Under the pieces are notes generated by a model. The model was not told the DNA's origin, ran no database searches, and worked only from the letters and a program-made list of their open reading frames with translations. Of a stretch of DNA of 59,222 bases, positions 50,630-59,222 are shown piece after piece (position 1 is the first letter of the stretch; each line of letters opens with the position of its first letter). The DNA is from an uncultured Blautia sp. (GTDB lineage Bacteria > Bacillota > Clostridia > Lachnospirales > Lachnospiraceae): NCBI GenBank assembly GCA_944380235.1, contig CALWHD010000002.1:1-59222 (forward strand), in the 5' to 3' direction. Position numbers and translations under genes: made by a program.

Positions 50630-52981
50630 ATGACACTGGAGAAACTGCAGATCGGGAGGACAGCGGTCATCGCATCCGTGGGAGGAGAGGGTGCTTTAAG
50701 GCAGCATTTCCTGGATATGGGACTGATACCCGGCGCGGAGGTCACCATGGTGAAATACGCTCCCATGGGTGACCCTGTGGAACTGAGAATCCACGGCTAT
50801 GAGTTGACGCTGCGAATTGCTGATGCTAAGAAAATAGAAGTCAAAGAGACCAAGAAAGAAGCAGAACTGAGCGCAGCATGGGAGGAAGAAAGGGAGATCA
50901 GCCACCCAGGTCTGGGAGAGGGAGGAAAGTACCACGAAAAAGCGGGGGAGCACCCTCTGCCGGATGATACAAAGCTGACCTTTGCTCTGGCTGGAAATCA
51001 GAACTGCGGAAAGACTACCCTGTTTAACCGGCTGACAGGATCCAATCAGCATGTGGGAAATTTTCCGGGGGTTACCGTGGACAGAAAAGACGGTGTCATC
51101 AAAGGATACAGCAATACGCTGGTAACAGACCTGCCGGGAATTTATTCGATGTCTCCTTACAGCAGTGAAGAGATCGTTACCAGAGAATTTATTTTAAGAG
51201 AAAAACCAAAAGGTATTATTAATATTGTAGATGCCTCCAATATTGAAAGGAATATGTATCTTACCATGCAGCTGATGGAGCTGAATATTCCTATGGTCAT
51301 TGCCCTGAATATGATGGACGAAGTGAGAGAAAACGGCGGCTCCATCCGGATCAATGAGATGGAGCAGATGCTGGGTGTGCCGGTAGTCCCTATTTCCGCA
51401 GCAAAGAACGAGGGTATCACAGAGCTGGTGAGTCATGCAATTCATGTGGCGAAGTATCAGGAGGCTCCGGCGCGGGTGGATTTCTGCGGACAGGAGGATC
51501 AGGATTCTCCTGTGCACCGATGTATTCACGGCATTATGCATCTTATTGAGGACCATGCGAATAAGGCAGAGATTCCACTGAGGTTCGCGGCTTCTAAGCT
51601 GGCGGAGGGGGATCAGATCATTCTGAAAGCTCTGAAGCTGGATGAAAACGAAAAGGATATGCTGGAACATATTATTCTTCAGATGGAAAAAGAGCGGGGA
51701 CTGGACCGCGCCGCTGCCATTGCGGATATGCGCTTCCATTTTATCCAGAAGGTTTGCCAGAAGACTGTTATCAAGCCCAAAGAGAGTAAAGAACATGTAA
51801 GAAGCCGGAAAATTGACAGGATCCTTACCGGAAAATATACGGCTATTCCGGCATTCGCAGGTATCATGGCACTGGTGTTCTGGCTTACATTCAATGTGAT
51901 CGGAGCGTGGCTGTCAGGGGCGCTTGATATGCTTATCACAGCCCTAACCCAGGCAGTGGATGCTGCACTGACTTCCATGAATATTAATGAAGTCCTCCAC
52001 TCTCTGATCATTGACGGTATTTTTGAAGGTGTGGGAAGTGTCCTAAGCTTTCTGCCCACCATTGTTACCTTGTTTTTCTTCCTCTCCATGCTGGAGGACA
52101 GCGGATATATGGCGAGGGTGGCTTTTGTCATGGACAAACTGCTGAGGAAGATCGGCCTTTCCGGGCGGAGTATTGTGCCTATGCTCATCGGCTTTGGCTG
52201 TACAGTGCCGGGTGTGATGGCAAGCCGTACTCTCTCTTCAGAGAGGGACAGAAAGATGACAATTTTGCTGACGCCTTTTATGAGCTGTTCGGCTAAGCTG
52301 CCTATCTATGCTTTCTTTACCGCAGCATTTTTTCCCAAGAACGGCGCGGTGGTCATGGTAGGACTTTATTTTATCGGAATTTTTATGGGGATTCTGGCAG
52401 CTCTGCTCCTGAAAAAATCTCTGTTTCGCGGGGAAGCGGTGCCTTTTGTTATGGAACTTCCCAACTATCGTATGCCGGGGATAAAAAATGTAGGACAGCT
52501 GTTGTGGGAGAAGGCGCGCGACTTTTTGCAGAGAGCTTTTTCAGTTATTTTCATCGCAACCATCCTGATCTGGTTCCTGCAGAGTTTTAATCTGCATTTT
52601 AATATTGTTTCAGATTCAAAAGACAGTATTCTGGCCTCTGTGGCGGGAGTTGTGGCTCCGGTTTTTGCACCGCTTGGATTTGGAGACTGGAGGATCTGCG
52701 TGGCGCTGATTACAGGATTTATGGCAAAAGAAAGTGTAGTTTCCACCCTTTCTGTCCTGGTAGGAGCAGGCGGGGTGCTGCAGGAGCTGCTGACACCATG
52801 GAGTGCTTTTTCTCTGCTGGTGTTCTGTCTTTTGTATACTCCCTGCGTGGCGGCCATCTCAGCGATTCGCCGGGAATTGGGAGGAAAATGGGCATGCGCC
52901 GTGGCAGGCGGACAGTGTGTGATCGCATGGCTGGCGGCCTTTGTCATTTATACCATAGGAAGAATTTTCGGAATTGTTTAA
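50630..52981 (+). CDS. feoB: FeoA-FeoB fusion ferrous iron transporter
   Basis: Imports Fe(II). The 783-residue protein joins a FeoA SH3-like domain (1-74: GALRQHFLDMGLIPGAEVTM) through a charged linker (75-112) to FeoB. The FeoB G domain has G1 GNQNCGKT (122-129), the G2 region FPGVTVD, G3 DLPG (167-170) and G4 NMMD. A helical GDI-like domain and the membrane part with about eight TM helices and two Gate motifs follow (GFGCTVPGVMASRTL, TPFMSCSAKLPIYAFF). GGAGGAAAG precedes the ATG. FeoA-FeoB fusions are known in some Clostridia. Confidence 0.95.
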   Translation: MTLEKLQIGRTAVIASVGGEGALRQHFLDMGLIPGAEVTMVKYAPMGDPVELRIHGYELTLRIADAKKIEVKETKKEAELSAAWEEEREISHPGLGEGGKYHEKAGEHPLPDDTKLTFALAGNQNCGKTTLFNRLTGSNQHVGNFPGVTVDRKDGVIKGYSNTLVTDLPGIYSMSPYSSEEIVTREFILREKPKGIINIVDASNIERNMYLTMQLMELNIPMVIALNMMDEVRENGGSIRINEMEQMLGVPVVPISAAKNEGITELVSHAIHVAKYQEAPARVDFCGQEDQDSPVHRCIHGIMHLIEDHANKAEIPLRFAASKLAEGDQIILKALKLDENEKDMLEHIILQMEKERGLDRAAAIADMRFHFIQKVCQKTVIKPKESKEHVRSRKIDRILTGKYTAIPAFAGIMALVFWLTFNVIGAWLSGALDMLITALTQAVDAALTSMNINEVLHSLIIDGIFEGVGSVLSFLPTIVTLFFFLSMLEDSGYMARVAFVMDKLLRKIGLSGRSIVPMLIGFGCTVPGVMASRTLSSERDRKMTILLTPFMSCSAKLPIYAFFTAAFFPKNGAVVMVGLYFIGIFMGILAALLLKKSLFRGEAVPFVMELPNYRMPGIKNVGQLLWEKARDFLQRAFSVIFIATILIWFLQSFNLHFNIVSDSKDSILASVAGVVAPVFAPLGFGDWRICVALITGFMAKESVVSTLSVLVGAGGVLQELLTPWSAFSLLVFCLLYTPCVAAISAIRRELGGKWACAVAGGQCVIAWLAAFVIYTIGRIFGIV

Positions 52982-52995
52982 AGGAATAGGAATTT

Positions 52996-54549
52996 ATGAG
53001 TATTTTAAATGTACAGAATTTATCACACGGTTTTGGAGACCGGGCGATTTTTCAGGATGTCTCTTTCCGGCTTTTAAAAGGAGAACACATCGGGCTGGTA
53101 GGTGCCAACGGAGAGGGAAAATCCACTTTTATGAATATCATCACAGGAAAACTGATGCCGGATGAGGGAAGGATTGAATGGGCAAAGAACGTGCGGGTAG
53201 GATACCTGGATCAGCATACGGTACTGGAAAAAGGAATGTCCATCCGGGATGTGCTGAAATCCGCATTTTCCTGGCTTTTTGATCTGGAAAAAAAGATGAA
53301 CGGAATCTGCGACCGGATGGGAGAGGCTTCTCCTGAAGAACTGGAATCTATGATGGAAGAGCTGGGAACGATCCAGGATCTGCTTACTATGCATGATTTT
53401 TATATCATTGACTCTAAGGTAGAGGAAGTAGCCAGAGCACTGGGGCTTTCCGATCTGGGACTTGATAAGGATGTAACAGATCTCAGCGGCGGTCAGAGGA
53501 CCAAGATCCTTCTGGGCAAGCTGCTTCTGGAAAAGCCGGATATCCTGCTCTTAGATGAGCCCACCAATTATCTGGACGCGGAGCATATCGAATGGCTGAA
53601 GCGTTATCTCCAGGAATACGAGAATGCTTTTATCCTGATCTCTCATGATATTCCATTTCTCAACAGCGTGGTGAATCTGATCTACCATATGGACAATCAG
53701 GAACTGAACCGCTATGTGGGGGACTATGATCATTTCCAGGAAGTTTATGCGGTGAAGAAAGCGCAGCTGGAGGCTGCCTACAACCGCCAGCAGCAGGAAA
53801 TCAGTGAATTAAAAGATTTTGTGGCGCGGAATAAGGCAAGGGTCTCTACCAGAAATATGGCAATGTCCAGACAGAAAAAGCTGGACAAGATGGATATTAT
53901 CCAGCTGGCGAAAGAAAAACCGAAACCGGAGTTCCACTTTAAGACAGCAAGGACCCCCAGTCGTTTTATCGTGGAGACCGATGATCTGGTGATCGGTTAC
54001 CATGAGCCTCTCTCAAAGCCGCTGAACCTGCGTGTGGAGAGAGGAGAGAAAATTGTTCTTACAGGTGCCAACGGAATCGGAAAGAGTACTCTTTTAAAAA
54101 GTATCCTGGGAATCACCAGTCCGATTTCCGGAAAGGTGCGGCTGGGAGATTATCTGGAGATCGGGTACTTTGAGCAGGAAATGCCTCAGGGAAATAAAAA
54201 TACCTGTATTCAGGAAATCTGGGATGAATTTCCCTCTTATACTCAGTATGAAGTTCGCGCGGCTCTGGCAAAATGCGGACTTACCACCAAGCATATTGAA
54301 AGCCTGGTGCGTGTACTGAGCGGAGGCGAGCAGGCAAAGGTACGTCTCTGCAAAATCATCAACAGGCAGACAAATGTTCTGATTCTGGATGAGCCGACCA
54401 ACCACCTGGATGTGGATGCCAAGGAAGAATTAAAGCGGGCACTCAGGGAATACCCGGGAACGATCCTTATGGTATGCCATGAACCGGAGTTTTATGAGGG
54501 ACTTGCCACAAATGTCTGGGATTGTTCCTCATGGACTACTAAGCTGTAA
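52996..54549 (+). CDS. ABC-F family ATPase
   Basis: Soluble tandem ATPase acting on ribosomes (translation factor or antibiotic protection type). The 517-residue protein has two ABC domains: Walker A GANGEGKS (36-43), signature LSGGQRTK and LDEPTNYLDA in the first; GANGIGKST, LSGGEQAK and LDEPTNHLDV in the second. The P-site tRNA interaction motif linker lies between them (YNRQQQEISELKDFVARNKAR and on). There are no TM segments and no extra arm insertion. It resembles the YbiT/YkpA-type housekeeping group more than resistance proteins. It starts 14 nt after feoB. Confidence 0.9.
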   Translation: MSILNVQNLSHGFGDRAIFQDVSFRLLKGEHIGLVGANGEGKSTFMNIITGKLMPDEGRIEWAKNVRVGYLDQHTVLEKGMSIRDVLKSAFSWLFDLEKKMNGICDRMGEASPEELESMMEELGTIQDLLTMHDFYIIDSKVEEVARALGLSDLGLDKDVTDLSGGQRTKILLGKLLLEKPDILLLDEPTNYLDAEHIEWLKRYLQEYENAFILISHDIPFLNSVVNLIYHMDNQELNRYVGDYDHFQEVYAVKKAQLEAAYNRQQQEISELKDFVARNKARVSTRNMAMSRQKKLDKMDIIQLAKEKPKPEFHFKTARTPSRFIVETDDLVIGYHEPLSKPLNLRVERGEKIVLTGANGIGKSTLLKSILGITSPISGKVRLGDYLEIGYFEQEMPQGNKNTCIQEIWDEFPSYTQYEVRAALAKCGLTTKHIESLVRVLSGGEQAKVRLCKIINRQTNVLILDEPTNHLDVDAKEELKRALREYPGTILMVCHEPEFYEGLATNVWDCSSWTTKL

Positions 54550-54696
54550 TATCAGTGAATCTGGAACAGTAATAGGAGAATACACTGCTGTGGAAAAGAG
54601 AATGAAATAAAAGCAAAAATAAGTTTCAATTTCTTTTCTATAAAATTGCGGAATAGCAGATATAATTAAAAAATATGCAGGAATTGAAAAATAAAC

Positions 54697-54725
54697 TTGC
54701 AAAATGAACGTTATGGCATTATAAT
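54697..54725 (+). promoter_or_regulatory. Promoter of gdhA
   Basis: TTGCAA at 54697-54702, 17-nt spacer, perfect TATAAT at 54720-54725, in a 220-bp AT-rich gap. A second TATAAT at 54661-54666 lacks a -35. Confidence 0.75.
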
Positions 54726-54736
54726 ACTAGACATAA

Positions 54737-56107
<1,371 letters not shown>

Positions 56108-56154
56108 TTAATTAAGCCTCCAGAGTAATTAACATAGAAACAAGCCTCTTGAAG

Positions 56155-56196
56155 AAACCGAACTGATTACGAAAAATCGTACAGTTCGGTTTTTTC
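56155..56196 (+). terminator. Terminator after gdhA
   Basis: AAACCGAACTG (56155-56165) pairs with CAGTTCGGTTT (56182-56192), with an inner TACGA/TCGTA stem; the U-tract runs to 56195. Confidence 0.88.
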
Positions 56197-56227
56197 TTTG
56201 GCAAAACATAAAATTCATCTTCCGCTG

Positions 56228-56256
56228 TTGACAAAAAGGGTGTTTATGCATAAACT
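56228..56256 (+). promoter_or_regulatory. Promoter of the cysE T-box leader
   Basis: Perfect TTGACA at 56228-56233 and, after 17 nt, TAAACT at 56251-56256; TATAAG one step downstream is an alternative -10. Confidence 0.6.
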
Positions 56257-56261
56257 ATAAG

Positions 56262-56540
56262 GAGATACGGAAAAGGCAGAGAACGAAAAGAGTATCTGAA
56301 GCTCTTTTTTCAGAGAGGGACAGCCGCCGGCTGAAAGCTGTCCTAAGAAGAGGTCAGAGAAAGTGCATTCGGGAGCCGATCCGGTGACTGCAGAAAGGTA
56401 TTGTCATCATTTTTGCACAGCCGGATACGCATGCCGGCGTTACAGGCAATGAGTGGAAGAGTCATTCTCTTCAAATAGAGTGGAACCACGGAATATTTTC
56501 GTCTCTATACTGTGTGCAGCAGTATAGAGATTTTTTGTTG
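56262..56540 (+). promoter_or_regulatory. T-box riboswitch, cysteine specifier
   Basis: The leader contains the conserved antiterminator T-box AGAGTGGAACCACGG at 56477-56491. Just downstream is the competing terminator TCTCTATACTG/CAGTATAGAGA (56502-56512 with 56520-56530) with six T. In the stem I region, GAGAAAGTGCATTCGGG offers TGC (56364-56366) followed by A as the specifier codon, matching cysteine and the genes cysE and cysS. Uncharged tRNA-Cys would favour read-through. This fills the 492-bp gap between gdhA and cysE. Confidence 0.92.
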
Positions 56541-56599
56541 TACAGAAGATATCTATTCTTATTTCAGATGAAACTTTTAAAAGGAAAGGATTGAAGCAT

Positions 56600-57340
56600 A
56601 TGGGATTTATCGGTCACATAAAAGAAGAGTTTCAGGTTATACAAGAAAGAGACCCGGCGATCAAAACTCCTCTGGAAGTTCTGCTGTACCCAAGTTTCCG
56701 AGTGATGATCCAGTACAGAAGGGCCCATAAACTCTATGAAAAAGGGCATTACTTTCTGGCAAGATGGATTTCTCAGAGAGCAGCCAGGAAGACCGGCATC
56801 GAGATCCATCCCGGGGCAAAAATCGGAAAGGGATTATTCATCGATCACGGTGCAGGGGTGATCATAGGAGAGACGACGATTATCGGCGATAATGTGACTC
56901 TCTACCAGGGCGTTACTTTGGGAGGAACCGGCAAAGAAACAGGAAAGCGCCATCCTACTTTAAAAGACAATGTGATGGTAAGTGCCGGAGCAAAGATCCT
57001 GGGGTCTTTTACCATCGGAGAAAATTCTAAAATCGGCGCCGGAAGTGTGGTGCTGGAGGAAGTGCCTCCCAATTGTACTGTAGTGGGAGTCCCCGGCCGT
57101 GTGGTGAGAAAGGGAAATCAGAAAGTACCCAGAAGCGACATGGATCAGGTACATCTTCCGGATCCTACTATGGACGATATTCATTATCTCCAGAAGGAAA
57201 ACCAGAGGCTGCGTTCTGAGATTCAGAAGATGAACTATGAACTGAAGGATATGATGGAAAGAGAAGAAAAATGCCGCCGTGCAAGAGAGCTGGCAGAAAA
57301 GCAGATGCTTGCCGAAAAGGAAGAAAAAAAACAGGTATAA
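56600..57340 (+). CDS. cysE: Serine O-acetyltransferase
   Basis: Acetylates L-serine with acetyl-CoA, the first step of cysteine synthesis. The 246-residue protein has an N-terminal helical part and a left-handed beta-helix of hexapeptide repeats ([53 protein letters not shown]). The C-terminal 60 residues form a charged coiled coil ([17 protein letters not shown]). ATG 56600 lies nine bases after AAGGA; a TTG at 56591 in frame is too close to the RBS. It is controlled by the T-box upstream. Confidence 0.94.
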   Translation: MGFIGHIKEEFQVIQERDPAIKTPLEVLLYPSFRVMIQYRRAHKLYEKGHYFLARWISQRAARKTGIEIHPGAKIGKGLFIDHGAGVIIGETTIIGDNVTLYQGVTLGGTGKETGKRHPTLKDNVMVSAGAKILGSFTIGENSKIGAGSVVLEEVPPNCTVVGVPGRVVRKGNQKVPRSDMDQVHLPDPTMDDIHYLQKENQRLRSEIQKMNYELKDMMEREEKCRRARELAEKQMLAEKEEKKQV

Positions 57341-57362
57341 TAGAAAGAAAAGGAGAAATCAC

Positions 57363-58769
57363 ATGAAGGTTTATAATACACTGACCAGGAGAAAAGAAGA
57401 ATTCATTCCCTTAGAGGAAGGGAAGGTAAAAATGTATGTGTGCGGACCTACCGTCTACAATTTTATCCATATCGGAAACGCAAGACCCATGATCGTTTTT
57501 GACACGGTACGCCGTTATCTGGAATATAAAGGGTATGAGGTAAATTATGTGTCCAACTTCACAGACGTAGATGACAAGATCATTGCAAAAGCAGTAGAAG
57601 AAGGAGTGAGCGCGGAAGAAATTTCCTCCCGTTATATTAAAGAATGTAAAAAAGATATGGCAGATATGAATGTAAAGCCTGCAACGACTCATCCTCTGGC
57701 CACCCAGGAAATTGACGGTATGATCGATATGATCCAGACGCTTATCGACAAAGGATTTGCTTATGAAGTCAACGGGACCGTATACTTCCGTGTGAAAAAT
57801 TTTAAAGAATACGGAAAACTTTCCCATAAAAATCTGGAAGATCTCCAGTCAGGATTTCGTGCCCTTCAGGTCTCCGGGGAAGACCAGAAAGAGGATCCGT
57901 TGGATTTCGTACTGTGGAAGCCAAAAAAAGAAGGAGAGCCTTTCTGGGTATCACCCTGGAGTGAAGGCCGTCCTGGCTGGCATATCGAATGCTCTGTCAT
58001 GTCAAAGAAATATCTGGGAGAAGAGATCGATATTCATGCAGGAGGGGAAGATCTTGTATTTCCACACCATGAAAACGAGATTGCCCAGTCTGAATGCTGT
58101 AACGGAAAAATCTTTGCAAAATATTGGATGCACAATGCATTTTTGAATATTGATAATAAAAAGATGTCAAAGTCTTTGGGAAATTTCTTCACTGTAAGAG
58201 AGATCGGCGAAAAATATGACCTTCAGGTACTGCGTTTCTTTATGCTGAATGCTCATTACAGAAGCCCATTAAATTTCAGTGCGGAACTGATGGAAGCTTC
58301 CAAGAATGCGCTGGAAAGAATCGTTACCTGTGTAGAACAGCTGAAGCATCTTCTGGAAACCGCCCAGGGAGATGAGAAAAGCCAGGCAGAACAGGAACTG
58401 GAAGGAGAGATTCAGAGTTACAGAAAGAAATTCGAAGAATCCATGGAAGACGATTTTAACACAGCAGACGCTGTTTCTGCCGTCTTTGAACTGGTAAAAT
58501 TCTCTAATACCCATGCAGATGGCAGCAGCACCAAAGCATTTGTAAAAGAACTGCTTGATACCATTGTGGAATTAAGCGATGTGCTGGGACTGATCGTTAA
58601 TAAAGAGGCGGAAGTCCTGGATGAGGATATTGAAAAATTGATAGAGGAACGTCAGGCAGCCCGCAGAGAAAAGAATTTTAAGCGTGCTGATGAAATTCGC
58701 GACCAGCTTGCATCCATGGGCATCATTCTGAAAGATACGAGAGAGGGTGTACAATGGAAAAGAGCTTAG
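57363..58769 (+). CDS. cysS: Cysteinyl-tRNA synthetase
   Basis: Class I synthetase charging tRNA-Cys. The 468-residue protein starts at ATG 57363 behind AAAGGAG; an extension to 57279 lies inside cysE. It has the zinc-site Cys27 (VCGPTVYN), HIGN at 36-39, [19 protein letters not shown], and KMSKS at 267-271. The C-terminal DALR/anticodon helices run from about 340. It is co-regulated with cysE by the T-box and overlaps mrnC by 16 bases. Confidence 0.97.
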   Translation: MKVYNTLTRRKEEFIPLEEGKVKMYVCGPTVYNFIHIGNARPMIVFDTVRRYLEYKGYEVNYVSNFTDVDDKIIAKAVEEGVSAEEISSRYIKECKKDMADMNVKPATTHPLATQEIDGMIDMIQTLIDKGFAYEVNGTVYFRVKNFKEYGKLSHKNLEDLQSGFRALQVSGEDQKEDPLDFVLWKPKKEGEPFWVSPWSEGRPGWHIECSVMSKKYLGEEIDIHAGGEDLVFPHHENEIAQSECCNGKIFAKYWMHNAFLNIDNKKMSKSLGNFFTVREIGEKYDLQVLRFFMLNAHYRSPLNFSAELMEASKNALERIVTCVEQLKHLLETAQGDEKSQAEQELEGEIQSYRKKFEESMEDDFNTADAVSAVFELVKFSNTHADGSSTKAFVKELLDTIVELSDVLGLIVNKEAEVLDEDIEKLIEERQAARREKNFKRADEIRDQLASMGIILKDTREGVQWKRA

Positions 58770-59188
58770 GGTATCTGCGGGAAGTGTTCGGGCTGGAGAA
58801 TACAGATATCAGGACTTATTCTCCCCTGACACTTGCTTACATCGGGGATGGTATTTATGAACTGATCATCCGTACCATTCTGGTAGAAAAGGGAAATACT
58901 CAGGTGAATAAGCTGCATCAAAGAGCCAGCAGACTGGTAAAGGCTTCTGCGCAGTCGGCGATGGTCGAGAGTCTCAAGCAATACCTGACGGAAGAGGAAA
59001 TGGCTGTTTTTAAAAGAGGGCGCAATGCCAAATCGTTTACCACGGCGAAAAATGCAACTATATCGGATTACAGAAGAGCTACAGGCTTTGAGGCGCTGAT
59101 GGGATATCTGTACCTTACAGAACAGTGGGAACGTATGCTGGAACTGATCAGAATCGGAATTGAAAAGGGAGAAAAAGATGGAGAATAA
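58754..59188 (+). CDS. mrnC: Mini-ribonuclease III
   Basis: Processes 23S rRNA ends in Gram-positive bacteria. The 144-residue protein is a lone RNase III catalytic domain without a dsRNA-binding domain: [16 protein letters not shown] with catalytic Asp32, [23 protein letters not shown] and [11 protein letters not shown] (second acidic site). Its start lies within the end of cysS with GAGAGGG upstream. The order cysE-cysS-mrnC-rlmB is the same as in B. subtilis. Confidence 0.95.
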   Translation: MEKSLGYLREVFGLENTDIRTYSPLTLAYIGDGIYELIIRTILVEKGNTQVNKLHQRASRLVKASAQSAMVESLKQYLTEEEMAVFKRGRNAKSFTTAKNATISDYRRATGFEALMGYLYLTEQWERMLELIRIGIEKGEKDGE

Positions 59189-59222
59189 ATTCCAGGAGAA
59201 TAAGGTAGAGGGCAGAAATGCT
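59178..59222 (+). CDS. rlmB: 23S rRNA Gm2251 2'-O-methyltransferase (SpoU family), 3' end outside window
   Basis: Only the first 15 codons are visible: [21 protein letters not shown] is the conserved start of the SpoU-family substrate-binding domain (typically IEGRNAVLEAL). The ATG follows GGGAG and overlaps the mrnC end by 11 bases. Position after mrnC matches rlmB/yacO in B. subtilis. The call rests on this motif and on synteny. Confidence 0.75.
   Translation, partial: MENKFQENKVEGRNA

Overview
The window looks like chromosome from a spore-forming, Gram-positive member of the Lachnospiraceae, probably close to Blautia. This is inferred from gene content and order, not from a search. The supporting signs are AGGAGG-type ribosome binding sites, sigma-A promoters with 17-bp spacers, a B. 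subtilis-like division cluster (mraZ-rsmH-ftsL-PBP-spoVD-mraY-murD-ftsW), sporulation genes (spoIIGA-sigE, spoVD, a Spo0E-like peptide, YlmC/YmxH) and a DAP-type MurE. Almost all of it is ordinary core chromosome. I see no insertion sequence, prophage, CRISPR array, tRNA or rRNA.

Layout. 1-4.4 kb: 3' part of groL, a small membrane protein, guaB and a membrane-anchored amidase. 4.4-15 kb: a tightly packed run, murE-priA-def-fmt-rsmB-rlmN-prpC-prkC, with ATGA overlaps and zero-length gaps. 15-18.9 kb: a two-hairpin non-coding element, then rsgA-rpe-thiN-ychF and a Spo0E-like small gene. 19-32.6 kb: the division and cell-wall cluster, split by one terminator and several promoters into mraZ-rsmH-ftsL-PBP, spoVD, mraY-murD-ftsW-murA-divIB, and ftsZ. 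32.7-37.3 kb: moaC-mogA, divergent aroE/aroD, then spoIIGA-sigE behind a promoter with Spo0A-like boxes. 37.4-38.8 kb: an SPFH membrane protein with a small ribbon-helix-helix protein. 38.9-45 kb: uronate/pentose metabolism (IclR regulator, eda, two PfkB kinases, ylmC, an AraR-like regulator, araD). 45-52.9 kb: metals (ZIP transporter, csoR, copA carrying a CopZ-like domain, feoAB fusion) with ispF between. 53-59.2 kb: an ABC-F protein, gdhA, and a cysteine T-box ahead of cysE-cysS-mrnC-rlmB.

How the genes work together. MurE, MraY, MurD and MurA supply lipid-linked peptidoglycan precursor. FtsL, DivIB, FtsW and the class B PBP build the septum on FtsZ, while PrkC and PrpC signal cell-wall status. 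spoIIGA-sigE would start the mother-cell programme, and SpoVD would make cortex. Eda and the KDG kinases finish uronate breakdown under an IclR repressor. CsoR, CopA and the CopZ-like domain handle copper. The T-box ties cysteine synthesis and Cys-tRNA charging to uncharged tRNA-Cys.

The most unusual points are: an SPFH/ribbon-helix-helix operon with two 8-bp palindromes one turn apart at its transcription start; a spoIIGA promoter with a 21-bp spacer and a hairpin that only read-through RNA could form; copA with an in-frame, independently startable CopZ domain; and a five-fold 10-bp operator array in the mraZ leader.
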